In this document: positions 23,281 to 36,284 of the stretch, piece by piece
Position numbering within the stretch: the stretch's first letter is position 1
Layout of the letters: every line of letters starts with the position of its first letter
NCBI RefSeq assembly: GCF_001039355.2
Contig: NW_019775413.1
Coordinates: 357,237 to 421,236, forward strand
From: Lingula anatina
Lineage: Eukaryota > Brachiopoda > Lingulata > Lingulida > Lingulidae
Length of the DNA: 64,000 bases
Direction of reading: 5' to 3'
Notes under the pieces: model-generated
What the model was told of the DNA's origin: nothing
Database searches by the model: none
What the model saw: only the letters and a program-made list of their open reading frames with translations
Program-made: the position numbers and the translations under genes

Positions 23281-26200
23281 AAATGATCATTTTATCTAAA
23301 ATGGACGACTGGCAAGTTGGAAAAGTAATATATCTGTGGGTATTTTGTGAGCACTGACTGAAAATGCAGCACATTCAGTAACTGATTATAAACATTATGA
23401 ATATCAAACCTACACGGTGATGACTTCCTTGCCCAATCTTTTAAAATCATATTAACGTAAACATTTAGTCATAAATAAAGACCAAAATACAACGACATAA
23501 ACATTGAATATTCTTGGTGCTGCGTGGACACTACTCTATCTGATTGAAGATAAACCAATGCCATGAAGTTCACCTATACACTCGATAAAAATGTCATGTT
23601 TGCCATCTACATTTGAAACTCAAAACTGGAAAAACAAGAGGCTGGGGTAAAATATATTGCATCATAGGAACGTAAATAATCCCCTTTGCAAGTGGTTAAC
23701 TTACACACGCCTTGTTTAGCTTGTATTGGCACAATTAAAAACATAGAAAAGAGATCAATAAAGAATGTGAAAACAGAGTTATTTGTCTAAGGCGCCGTTA
23801 CAAACCTCCTTAAACTTGTACCAGTGATGAAATTACCGCACATGCCTACATGTACGTAAGTCACTGCATGTTGCTACATGTATTAAAAAATCACTGCAGC
23901 TACACCGTTTGTCTTTAGATGCATATAAATGTACGTCCTGAATCCAAACATCTTAATTATACATGTACCCTATGATAAAGACGTTGTATTCAGTCAATTA
24001 TCATAACATATAAATAAATTCATATTTCTTATTTTTAGTGTATTGTTTTCAGTTGTCTAACTATACTTTCTGGACAATGGCCACAATGGCCACCTAGTTG
24101 TCAGCCGAAACCAAAGCTGTGTATACTGTGTAAGATCAATAACAAATTGTGCAACCTCTTAATGGACTGCCTGCGACGGCATGTTGTTTTCCCAGATACC
24201 CCCCTCCATCATCAGAGAGAAGCTAAGCGCCCAAAGCCACTGATCAATCAGAACGAAAGAGACATAGAAACCTAACCTTAGACTTTTCTGAATGCCTTCA
24301 GAAATAGTAGCTGCAAATATTTAGCTTGAATCTTAACAAGAAGCGAGAAGCAATAAAGCATATGTGTTCTTGTCGAAAGTGAGTTACAAAGCCGTGTATT
24401 TGAGTCAGTGGTTCAATAAAGCCTTTTGGTAGACAGATTTAATGCGATAAGTGAAATTTGCTAAATGGTTTTAGTTGAAAAAAGTTGCACAATCACGGGT
24501 TGCAGTGAAACTCTATTACAAAAAAGCAAATGTTAGATAAACTATATATATAAATAAAGCAGTTGGACCAAAACAATCAATTCAAAATAACCTCTGCCTT
24601 TAGAAAAAGTAGAACACATCATACAATTTCCATGAGACCAGATTAAATGATATGTTGCAATTATTGAAAATGATATTGGTTAGATTTAAAACAGACAAAA
24701 GCACTAACGAGAAATCCGCTTTGCTTTTCGACAATTCTTCGATCAGCACTTGCAAGCCCCCACCATTTTCACTCTTAACTTGAAAATATCACATGAAAAA
24801 TTTAAATTATTGGTTGAAGTGTAGACTTGTTTGTGTATTTTAAGGACCAATAAACATTTTAAGACCAGCGTTGCGTGTTTGTGGTTAATTTGCGTGTAAC
24901 TGAATATTTATATCACGGCAGAAGTAAGCCAGCGCCCTTGCAGCACGAAGAGGCTGGGTTTTATCATTCCACATGCTGGGCAGCAGATACCAAAACCTCT
25001 ATTTCTTCACAGCAAAGTTTAAGGCTTGTCATAATGTTACGTTTTCTTCTTTAAGAGAGGGATGGTGAAATGTATCTTCAAAAATTCACCAACAAACCTG
25101 AATTTCGTCTTATTTTCCCAGAGTTTCGGCTCAGCAAAACTTCCCTTCTGTCAAATACAACAAATATTTCAGACACAACCTTATAATTCGTACAATGTTG
25201 TTGATATTTGCGACAGGCAGCAGGTTTTCCATATGACAAGTAAAAGTGTTACAATTTATATGCATGCCACACGTCGGTTACGGGCTTAAGATGTTTAGGT
25301 CCTGAAAATTGTGCCGAATAACAAATGGAACAGTGTATTACGTCATCTCTCGCATACCTGCACATTGACCGTGAGATAATAAATAAATATTCAGAACAGG
25401 TACTCTTACTTGACCTCACGACCTTAAATCGATATTATTCACTTAACAACGACCTTCAAAGCCCCACCTAAATCATTTGACATCCCAGTCAACATGCGAT
25501 CAAAGACAAGGCTTGAATTGTTGTTTTTCTCTAGAAGAAATCTGACCCGATCTCGCGGTATTGCATTTCGCGCTGGTTTATTGTGGTTTCTGCAAGTCAC
25601 GAACATTACAAGTTTGATTAATATACTTTTTCTATGAGACATTTAGCAAGACATACCGTGTCAAGTCTCTTTTCAGACCATGGAAGTATTATTGGAAATA
25701 TAACACTCTCGCTGTAGAAAGTGTCCACCTCGCAATTGAATACGAATATCGTTATGCTGTTTTATTTCCAAGACAAAATTTTGAATCAAAAGACAATCTT
25801 TATTTACTTTTTTATGGGGGGGGGGGGGGGCGCTACATCCCAGTGCTGTTCTCAAATATGTGTATGTGTAGTCAGTTCACCAAGTTCAGGATGTCAATCC
25901 CTTTTCACTAGTTTTCGAAAATGTCAAATTATAGCTGGTAAATGCTGTATTTCCATAAATAAAACCTTGCGTATACTATGTGCCTTCCATTAAATGTGTT
26001 GTATATACAACATTATGTGACGTAAATAAAGTAGCGTTATTTGCTATACCGAGCTACCTGTAGATATAAGGCACATGTAGGTAGGCTGAAACACGTGGTG
26101 TGCATATGTAGGATATCCGAAAATGACGGAAAATGCCATCAGGCCAGAGACCATGCTCGTCTACTGAAATTCATTAACGATAAACGAAAGAGCAAAGAGC

Positions 26201-26917
26201 ATATTCAAATATATATTTTTAATTTTCTGTCAGTTTAAATTACAGATGACGTACATGTACACGAAGTGAGCAAGAAATAAATTCTCTCTGTCTTTATCAT
26301 ATTGATGAAGTACTCAGTAGATATTATAATCGATGTGGTAACATGTCTACACATTCTGCAGTTTGGAGAGGGGTCAATCAATCCACAGTATACTAGTTAG
26401 TCAATTCTCCAAGCAATTGTCCGAATAGGCTAAATGTAATTGTCGTCATAAAAGGGATATGCGGACAGATGATCTAATCAAAGCTACAGAATATATTTTA
26501 TCTAGGGGGAGTAAGAGTTTACCTGGCATACAGAGATAACGACAACATTTGTACTTGTATTGTATCCGTCTATCACTTGCAGTGAACCTCAAAGTATTTG
26601 GATTTTCGATGTCTATTTTCATAGATTTATACACAGACAAACACCCAGATACATTGAACACTTGCATAATTTTACTGCATTGCAGTAGCACCTACCCGGC
26701 ACTCAAACTGAGCAATGTTAATCACCCGTATGACCCTTGTTTAAAACATTACATACATCTTTCTTTTTGGAAAGCTAACGATGTCAATACAAGGTACCCA
26801 CTTTATACATGTAGGATCCCCAAACTATTGCCTGTGGAGAGTTTATATTATATTATATTAACATTTAACACACTCATTTATCATATATGTATATTTTGTC
26901 TCAGTAATATACGGTCC

Positions 26918-26981
<64 letters not shown>

Positions 26982-29231
26982 GGGGGGGGGGGCACGCGCA
27001 GGCATAGCAAATGAAAAGAAACTGAACAAATATTAGCAGAAACAGTGAAATCCCATTCTTCTTCCCTACTCGCTCGTCAGTAACCCGTCTTTGGAGCATT
27101 TTGTGTTGCGGTCCAAACAATCAGCTTAATTACTGGTCGTATTTACTGACCATTTTAGAATTCAGACAATGTCTTTATATACGCAGGGCTAACTGGCATT
27201 TATCTAGCAGTTTTACTTGTGCAAAGCCCATACATTCTTTGACGGACTGGCATATGTTGTATTATTACGTAATGAAGTTCTTGTTTAGAACATTACCCAA
27301 GCTCGGCGGTTGGTAGACATGATTAGGGCATGTTCAATCTGATTTATCACGTACAGAAGTGATATATTACATATAAATTGAATTTTAAAAAGAAACACTT
27401 GCCTGATATAGCCTACACCTCTAGGCTATTTGTCAAAGAAAATCGTCTGAGCAGAAATGGTTGCGAAAGATAATCGGTTCCGTAACATATTATTCAAACA
27501 ATATATATAAGCAACCAAGGAAACATGGATACAAAACACATAAACAGGCCCCAGTCTATCTCTCTTTTCTCCATTTATTTCTAAACCACTTACCTTACAG
27601 CTGGAGTATGGAGTTTGGGTATAGTTTATGCCAGAACCTCCAGACTTAGTCCATACACTGCACACCGTGCTAATGTCTGGCAAAAATTCCTATGTACACT
27701 AACAATAGCATACTTCACAACAGGTTAACGCAACTGTTATTGCGGTAGTATACTAAGCCGTATAAATAAACATTTCGATTCCCTGGACCTAACTCCAGAA
27801 AAACAAAATTATTTCTCCGTATCCTAATTTGCCTTGAAGTTGTTCACTGCAATGGAGTTTGTTTCCTTGGGTCAGTGTGAGCGCTTTTCACCGCGTCATG
27901 GACTCGCCTGGTATAGAGCAGGTAAGTCCTTGACTCAACAAGGCACGTCGCTCTTTGACACAGGCATAATACAAAAATCGTATTATTAGGTAGCAGTCAC
28001 GGCATTGGACAATTCTCAATAGAATAATGCATTTAATAACACATAAGGTCATTGCTACAATCGACCTAATAATAAATCACGTAAGTGGTTCCGTTCTTAC
28101 TCGTTAAAAAGCGCGTCTGAGGCGAGTTCTAGTATTTCCTCCGTAAACACTGTCGACTTTATGTAATGTTCCTTCTCTGTAAAGCAGTTTTGGTTTGGGC
28201 GTGAGAATCGATACGACCAAGCAAACTTATAAAAAGCTTATTAAGATACAATTAAAATAATATTAAGATAATATCAAAATACAATTTGCAAGATAAAGTT
28301 ATATTCCTACTGTTGTTGTTATGGCCAAGAAACATAAAACTTTTCGTTTTTGTAGAAGGATAATGGCATAAAGATAAGACTACTTGTGCAACACTTTTCT
28401 TTTATTAGTTTTTGCCTTAGAGGATAGCGGGGAGGAATAAAAGGGGGTAGGTAGAGTGGGTGGATTAAAGACTCCAGATATTTCTACACTGGAAATATAA
28501 ACCCATCCAGTTGTTCCTAGTAGTTATTTCGGGTTAAAGATAAATTGACAAGTGGAGTAATTGCCTGTGGCATGAGCCCAATCAAGTCTGCCCAAAAGAT
28601 GTTCTTTATTTAACAATGTGTCAGTTAATGCAGCAATTATTTTTGCGATCTATTACCAGCAGAATCATAACAGTATACAACTCTAATATGCGTAACCGTT
28701 TTAATATTTACAGCAAATTTTAATTCGTATTAAAAGAATGTGTGCATGTTATATTTTAATCTTGACCAGGGGGATTTAAAATCAGCTTAGGCCAGGTTAA
28801 AATATAAGTCATAGTCAATTATGAGTTATAAGTAGCTCGGGATAATTATCACATCCCTTGAAATTCCCACCGGAGTACATTTTAGTTAGATACAATCCAT
28901 ACATAAGAACAACCTCCCGTTATCATAAATAACTATCTAGCATATTGGGGTTTACAAAACATTTTTGCCTTACAAGGGTTATTTTGATTGCTACCATCTT
29001 ATGTACCTTGACAAACATTTTAAATTCATTTTCATTTTCATATTCTAAAATATAGTCATCATTATTCTCGATTATGTAAGCATCAATTATAAGTAAATTG
29101 GTAGTGAAGAACATAGGGCTAGGTAGATGCGACATGGTGTCACCAATAAGTTGAAAATTCTATGTTTCCTACATGGCCAGCCCAAATTGAAATCCAAAAC
29201 ATATATATAGATACTTACATACCAGTTATAT
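23281..29231. other. Intergenic / 3' flank of Cys-loop gene A
   Basis: No exon was recognised in about 6 kb. A minus-strand AATAAA at 28605-28610, 622 bp past the gene A stop, is a candidate poly(A) signal. A compound microsatellite at 26921-26992 and an 11-13 base G run near 25818 are present. Confidence 0.5.
26921..26992. repeat. Compound (CT)n(GT)n(G)n tract
   Basis: CT units (26921-26966) pass directly into GT units (26967-26980) and then twelve Gs (26981-26992). Confidence 0.95.
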
Positions 29232-31265
29232 TCACACCAAGGCTAACATGTAAACACACCAGTAAATAACGTTAAAAAGCAAAAAAGCTGAGGTGAAGGC
29301 TATTCGTGATAATTTATCCAAGTTGTCAGCGTTCCACTTTGAGTGTAGGGGCGTGAAATCCAAATTGTCTGCTGAAACATGGCACTGCTTTTGTCGTCTT
29401 AGAGGAACAGCCTCGGCTACTTCTGGTAATGTCAAAGGGATGTTTGACATTATCATGTTGTCCATAGGGCCTTGGAACTGTAAGAAGAGTTTTCAACAAC
29501 TGATCACAAAATCTGTCAATTCACTTTCATGGCATTTAACAGCTCAGCATGTCAAAAGCTTAACAAAAGTAGTTTAGAATAAGGTAATTCCAAAACTGCA
29601 CATGACGACTCGTTATAGAATCCCATAGCCTAACAGCAATATGCGATGCAATATATTACATTTTGGGGGGAAAACATAAGGACAAAACATCAGCTTTGAG
29701 TAGGATTCGAATGCATGTTATTGTTTTGAATAATTTACAAAGCACACACGAGCAATATGCTTAGGTGAGACTCTAATACTATATGTATGTGGTATGCCTG
29801 GATTATTTTTACGTACAGCCTTCTTAATATTGGCATTTTTCTCTGGTCTAGTTGCCTTTTCCTTCTGTCTAGCCTCTCTCTGGAGCATGACATTGGCCGC
29901 TGCATACTCCAACATAGATGCTACGACAAATATTAGACAGACTGCCATCCACACGTCTACAGCTTTTATGTAGGAGACTCTGGGCAACCTCTGCTGTAAA
30001 GTCACGCTCTGCGTAGTGATGGTAAGCACAGTGATGACACCTATCGACACGCGCGCTGGCGTCGCTCTGGGATCTATCATGAAGTTTACAAAGGAGATAA
30101 TGACGACTACGAAAGATGGAGCGTAGACGTTTAGAACGTAATACCGCATGTCCCGACTCAGCTGAAATTCGGCGTAGATACAAGGGTATTCTCCTGGAAA
30201 TTTATATGATTGTAATTAATTTTAGTTTCAATGATCAATCAATGATACTGTACAATTGGACTTTTCTTGCGTATACAGGATTATTTTTACTTAGATAAGC
30301 AAAAAAATGGCAGGCATCTTTGTTAACTTCCCTTTTCCGCAGGGGGGGGGGGAGGGGCAATTTTGTAAGAAGGGGTATCGGGAAATGACATTTTATCTAG
30401 TCCAAAAGCGATGATGAAATCATTCAATTAAATAAACAGTGCTCCCGGCTATATACAGCATCATAACGTTTACCCGTGGAAGTTCCTGTGGTGCAGTATT
30501 TAGGAGAGTCACTTTCCAATGTGAATTCCGGCAGATAAAGATCGTCTTTTCTCTGAATAGGATCTGTCTCCTTCCAGAAAATGTTGACATCTTCAGTGGT
30601 GTACGCATCTGGTAGGGACATTAAAAAACGTGAGTAATTGAAACTGATTACACTAGAAAGCAACTTTCGTTCTTTTAAATAATCCGCAACGACAGTTGTG
30701 GGAGCAGGTTGTAATAATACTTCTGTTTCTTTCCAAATTATTTTCATTTGGTTCATTTTATAATCCAAGTTGAAAAGTTAACCCAAGCCAAATATTTGAG
30801 GACTGTAAACTTGTTATCATTTCTTGATTTGGCATGAGCCAACTTCAGGAGGAATGAGACACCTTCACCTCGGAGTGACTTTGAGGAGTTTTATTTATAT
30901 CTAGTAAATTTCTATCAACTTTAGAAACATAATTTAAAAAAAATAATAACTGCACATGTGCGCTTTTACATATACCGATCGTCACATATTCAGTTCCTAT
31001 AGACACAATTTATGTAATTAAGAATTATGCGTTTTTCATTACTTGTAGTCATCTAAACAATACTCACAGCTGTGTATTTCAATCCTGCAGGTCTGTGAAT
31101 CCATTGGGAATTTGTAGAAATCGTACAGGCAGGAAAGCTTCATAGAGATTCTAGTGTTAAAAAAGGACCAATTCATCCATCCTGCAATATCTGTACATTG
31201 TGGACAATTCATACCGATGATGGTGGAAGTATCATATTCAAATAATGAAATATAGTTTGAATCGC

Positions 31266-31309
<44 letters not shown>

Positions 31310-33229
31310 GTTCGCGATTATGTAAGCAATATGTAGCATAAAGTTAAAGAACCGTTGCACAATTGTTTTACATACACAATCACTTAAAACGAATGGTTTA
31401 CAAGTTGAGTTTTGTCTCACACAAATTCATGTCCCATATGTACAGGTATTTGTGCCATCTTTTCAAGCATTTTTGTGTGGTTTATTAATGCATGTTTAAC
31501 TGCAGTGGCAGTGACAGATCTAGACAGAACCTCCTAATTACCTTTGTGAGTACAGTATATCACCAGATGGCGCTATCCTAATCAGAACGTTCGGGGTCGT
31601 TATATCATGTTTCCATCCCTGTTTTTCGTTGTAGAAGAACAGGTCTGGCACCCATATGTCTGTCAGTACCTTGTCAGAGAGGGTGATGGCGGTTGCACTG
31701 CTTAAGTTGAATGCATTAAATGCCAACCGGGGATCATTCCAACGTTGGCGCAGATAAATGGAAACCGAAAAGTCCTGTGGGCGAGAATCATGTTTAGTTA
31801 TAAGAACTATTTACAACATAATTAATTTGATGTTTAAGAGCTTTCCTGGGACTTTGGCCCTCTAAACAACCTTGCATTCTGTTTAAACTAGCCATTTATA
31901 TACCCGAAAGACGTGTTTCATTGACCTGCACCTAGATCACTATCACTGCTGAATCGGTTTAGGTCAATTAACGGAAAATGATCAAACACAAATCCATCTG
32001 TTGAATCTTCGGGACGGAACTCGATGTGCCAGAGAGTCTATTTATGGTACTTTTCACGACAAAATTCTGCGGATAGTCCCTTAATCCAACAAATCTGTCA
32101 TCTTTTTAATTACAATGCATGTATACAGAATGATAATTATCTTATGCCAGATAGTCGAAATAATTACATAAACTGATAAAGGAAATCTAAGAAGCAAGAC
32201 TGGAAATCTGTTAGATCTATGAAACGGAACTTAAGATTCTGCCAGCTGGGACAATAAAACGATTCATCTGATGTAGAACACATGCCCTTGACATTTATGT
32301 CTCCTTGATCGAAAAGTTCAATACGATGCCGAGAAAGAAGCAATAAAATGACAAACTCAAGTATGATGTTCGAAATTTGGCCGATGGCGGCCGCTTTTAT
32401 TGTGAATCCTTGTACTAAAATGAATTAAATTCTGATGTTAAAATTAAATAATTGTGACAGTGCCAAAATACGTAGATTTTACGCCTGAAAAGACTATAAA
32501 ACGATTCATCTGATGTAGAACACATGCCCTTGACATTTATAATATGGGTTACGGGATAACGCGTGTACATTTATTTCAGAAAAACAAAACCGCTGGCCTG
32601 TCGTTTTTTTTTTTTTTTTTTTTTCGTTTTTACCATAAATGTTTTGGGGTCCTATTAACATAATGTGCTTTTTATGTCAACTTCTTTTGCTACCGGTTAA
32701 CGGCATACTGGGAGGGTTTATTCATTTTAACATCTGTCAATACAGTTCTCTTCGTTATTCAAGTCCCCTCACTTTGATGTTTAATAGATTGGATTGGTTC
32801 CATAGCATTATTGGTTGCAATATAAGACATATAAAGAATATCTTGAGTTTGAATCGAAAAGTTAATGCAGAAAAGTTTACCTTAAGATCAATCGATTTAA
32901 GAAATACGTCTTCGTCAATAGATATGATAGACTTGGAATATGGTAAAAGTAAAATTTACTGATAAAAAAGGAGTAACTCATGAAAACACAACAGTTTCAT
33001 AATATTAGATCATAAGCGTTGCCGACATAGAAAGGATCAGAATGATGAATACTTTACCATATTTGCTGTGTTGAATTCACCGAAACCATTGATTGCTATA
33101 TCAACTGTGACATTGGTTGGTTTTCCTACATAAAAAGAGCAGTTTCCACAGTTCTCTTAAATGAACGGACAAAGAGAAAAAATCGTTGTTTTTATACCCC
33201 AAATAGATCGTGAAATCTCATTCTGCATG

Positions 33230-33275
<46 letters not shown>

Positions 33276-34327
33276 CGATATTTATTTTAAAATATTGAAG
33301 ATTAAATTATAATCCGTAAAGCATGACCGGCGCAGACGCTTGGAACAGGATTTTTTTTAAAACTCCCATCACCGTGTTTTCTTTATACCCCAGTTGGAGA
33401 CGAACTTAACACGGTTCACTTACCATCAGGCAGATGCGGACGTATTCGGCTGTCATATGTGCCGTTTGTCAACACGCGGTTGAAGGAGGCGTGTTGCTCT
33501 GCTGTGCTATGTTTGTTATGGAACGAAAACATAATTGATAGATGATGTGGTAGATCAAATACCATAGCTTGAAATTGCAAAAAGACATTGGCATAAGATT
33601 TTGGTTTTACATTTATGGTTAAACTTAAAAAGCCAATACGTTTTCACACGAAGGGCGTCACATTACCACATTCTACACTGAAAAAGGTCTTTGTTGCGTA
33701 CAACCTGTATTTGTGCCAGTTTTAAGAACGGTTCATTTGGAATGACCGTGTTAGCAAGGTATGTGTCAAAAATAGAGGTGGACCATTTAAATAAACTGTA
33801 TCAAATGAATTCAATTTAAATATCTGGATAAAAAAGTAAACTTGAATAAATGGGTGATTTAATGTGTAAGACAACAGAGTCCCGCCAACAAAAAGTTAGT
33901 TAAATAACCATAGCACGTGCATTTTAGTCAGTATCTAGATTAATGGCGTAAATGCGTAAATTAAAGGCGCACTTGGATAATATTGGTAATTAGATGGTGT
34001 AGTTGCACATCAATAAAAATACGTAAAATTCTTTAAAATGGTTCATGCATGAATCGCCTCTTGTTTCTTGTTTGAAATACCCTTGTCATCAACGAGACGC
34101 GGTTAAATTTATTACGTACACATTTTTAAAAACAGCTTTGTCAGGCAATCCTGTGAGAAATTCAATTAACCTTTATGAGACACACAAATACGACACTTGA
34201 AAAAAAATAGAATTCCATCATATTAAGTTAAGAAGAGATAAACTTACCTTAGCGCAGGCTGAGATCTACTCCAGCCAAATACATTTAGTAATACTGACAA
34301 AGTGAAGTATGATATAAGCCTCTCCAT
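29232..34327 (-). CDS. Anion-type Cys-loop receptor subunit, GlyR/GluCl-like (gene A), 8 exons
   Basis: A pentameric ligand-gated chloride channel subunit of the plasma membrane. Exons on the minus strand: 34248-34327, 33424-33506, 33058-33125, 31542-31774, 31068-31150, 30474-30608, 29817-30193 and 29232-29477. All junctions are GT-AG, phases agree, and the total is 434 codons plus TGA. Domains: signal peptide (1-22); GlyR-like INGFGEFNTANM and YLRQRWNDPRLAF; WVPDLFF.NEK; Cys-loop C162-C176 with 13 residues between; loop C disulfide C221-C232; M1 about 248-267; M2 preceded by P273-A274-R275, the chloride-channel signature; M3 about 306-325; M4 about 411-431. The M3-M4 loop is short, about 80 residues. 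The start is the first ATG before a hydrophobic leader, with a good context (G at -3 and +4). A head-to-tail paralogue of gene B lies upstream. The ligand is uncertain (glycine, glutamate or other). Confidence 0.88.
31266..31309. repeat. (ATT)n microsatellite in gene A intron 4
   Basis: 14-15 uninterrupted ATT units between the exons ending at 31542 and starting at 31150. Confidence 0.95.
32254..32540. repeat. Identical 45-bp direct repeat pair in gene A intron 3
   Basis: 32254-32298 and 32496-32540 are identical over 45 bases (starting ATAAAACGATTCATCTG, ending CCCTTGACATTTAT), separated by 197 bp of unrelated sequence. No terminal structure was seen. Confidence 0.85.
33229..33273. repeat. 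(GC)n(AC)n microsatellite in gene A intron 2
   Basis: A short GC tract passes into about 19 AC units. Confidence 0.95.
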
Positions 34328-34596
34328 TTCGGACTACACTCACTCGTCTGAGGACGGTAGACAATACAGCAAAGTTACCGTTCTAATTATACGTATGCGA
34401 TGGGCTTGTGGTCAGAACAAAAAGTTTTAGTCTTACCCACGATGTGTCATAGACGATTAAAAGAATACCTGGTGACAGATAAAAGATAACATATAGCCCT
34501 CTCAGGCTGGGTGTTCATAAGGGGGCGCTCGTAAAGAATAGCTTTATTTTTCTGAGACTCATAATTCCAAACCGTTAACTCCAAATAAACAATTGT

Positions 34597-34639
<43 letters not shown>

Positions 34640-35615
34640 TTTGATCAGTGCCGCTTACAAGTAATGAAAAAAGACTAAAATTATAATATAAGTATATAAG
34701 GCTAATAAAAATCTCGGCTATGTTAAAGAAGACTTTACATGTAACATAAACAAGATTGTTCAAAGTATAAATAAATTGCACAAATATTTAGTAAGATAAC
34801 GCAGACGCACAGTGTGAAATCCCCACGTCTCAAATTAATTGTGAACACGAATAGATAATCTAGATGATCGCATTGGAGGTACCTTTTTAGGTACCCTCCA
34901 CATTTGTCATTTTCCTAGTGTCTCTATCGCCAACTATCTAAGCAACCTATTAATTTTTTTCAACTTGCTTATCTAAAAAATACAGGAAGCAGACGACTTG
35001 ATTCCTGTTAAATTTCTAGCCCACATTGTTGAATTTACAAATATAAGTTAGCTCTCTATATATTAACCCTCCCATCCCCAGTTTGTGCTGGCCGCATTTA
35101 CTCACGGAATATGAGCTGTTGGGAGGGTGCATGCACATCGTCTTTTTACTGGTATTAGTATGAAATTAGTTATAACGAAGTTGAACGCAACATGAGGCTG
35201 AATCATTCACAATGCATTGGACATACTTAAGCCAAGCCAAGTACATTAACGCGATTGGGTCTCCTGGCCATCCGGTGGCATTACACGGTCAAAATCAAAG
35301 ATATTGTAGTCTGGTTGCGAACATGCCTTTGAGTACCTCAGCGTAACATTCTTTATGTGTGCTGCGTGTACCCAATTAACAGGTGTGTAAGACACCTGGC
35401 GATGTATTAGTCACAATTACAGCACTTCGTGTTTAACATAATCCCATTAAGGATGCAATTTATCTTTATTCAATATTTATGGTACAATTAAAAGAAAAGG
35501 TGACCCCCTACACAGAGTATTCTAATGTACTGTACATATAAAATTATTGTGGAAATAAATCATTGCCTTGTCAGAGGGGACACTTTTCTGGTAGTAGTTT
35601 AGTATAGCTACTTAT
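34328..35615. other. Intergenic; presumed promoter side of gene A
   Basis: This is the space between the gene A start and the gene B 3' flank. It contains (TTTA)n at 34595-34642 and a small GGAGGTACC..GGTACCCTCC hairpin near 34875-34899. No TATA box was confidently placed. Confidence 0.5.
34595..34642. repeat. (TTTA)n microsatellite
   Basis: About 12 uninterrupted TTTA units. Confidence 0.95.
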
Positions 35616-35783
35616 CAGGGGCGGATTTAGGCCGTCTTCTGGGTCATCCAGAAGACGGTCAGATTTTCAAGTTTACATAGATAGGTATGTAATTTTTCCT
35701 GTTGGAAGACGGTCAAAATTGGAGGATTGATCAACAAAGATAATCTTGAAGACTGTCAGAAAATAGCTCTGGATCTGCCCCTG
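35616..35783. mobile_element. 168-bp MITE, CAGGGGCGGAT family
   Basis: Ends are CAGGGGCGGAT and ATCTGCCCCTG, inverted with one mismatch. CTTAT sits directly before and directly after, a probable 5-bp target duplication. Just inside the left end, CCGTCTTCTGG and CCAGAAGACGG form an 11-bp perfect hairpin around a 5-base loop. GAAGACGGTCA-like sub-repeats recur three times. The same family occurs at 8804-9062. Confidence 0.75.
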
Positions 35784-36056
35784 CTTATGGAATTAAGTGC
35801 TTGTGTTCCTGGAAAAGTCTACATGTTACATTAAAAGCATAATTCAATAAATCATCAAAGAAATTAAAAGTTTTAATTCAAACCCTTACAGCATTCAGCA
35901 CGTGTGAGAAACGGGGCCAACACATGGGGCTGGTTGATCAAAATAACTCAGCAAGGAAATTGGCCAGAGAAGTCCTGTCCAGTCAGTGGAAGTCAAATTT
36001 AACATCGTACCCGTTTTATCTAAAAACAGGCTTGACTTATGTTTCAGACACAGTGC

Positions 36057-36062
36057 TTTATT
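36057..36062 (-). terminator. Candidate poly(A) signal of gene B
   Basis: AATAAA on the minus strand, 223 bp past the gene B stop codon. The position is plausible, but there is no other support. Confidence 0.35.
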
Positions 36063-36284
36063 TAACTGACTGACTTATCTTGAACTGATCTAAAGAGTAA
36101 AAGAATCTTGTTGGATCATTGTCAGAAATGTGATAAAATAATTTAGATTTTGAAAACCGCGGAAAACCCATTTTGATTGCTCACACGATTACCGTTACTT
36201 AACCAGACCTTTGTATTCAACATAAACGACTTCTTGTCAATGCTATTTCAAAACAAAGGTACGGGAATCCCCGGTCTGTGTCTG

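Noticed and set aside
26549-27120. Frames with Ser-Leu or Arg-Glu repeats
   Set aside because: Products of the (CT)n(GT)n tract, not genes.
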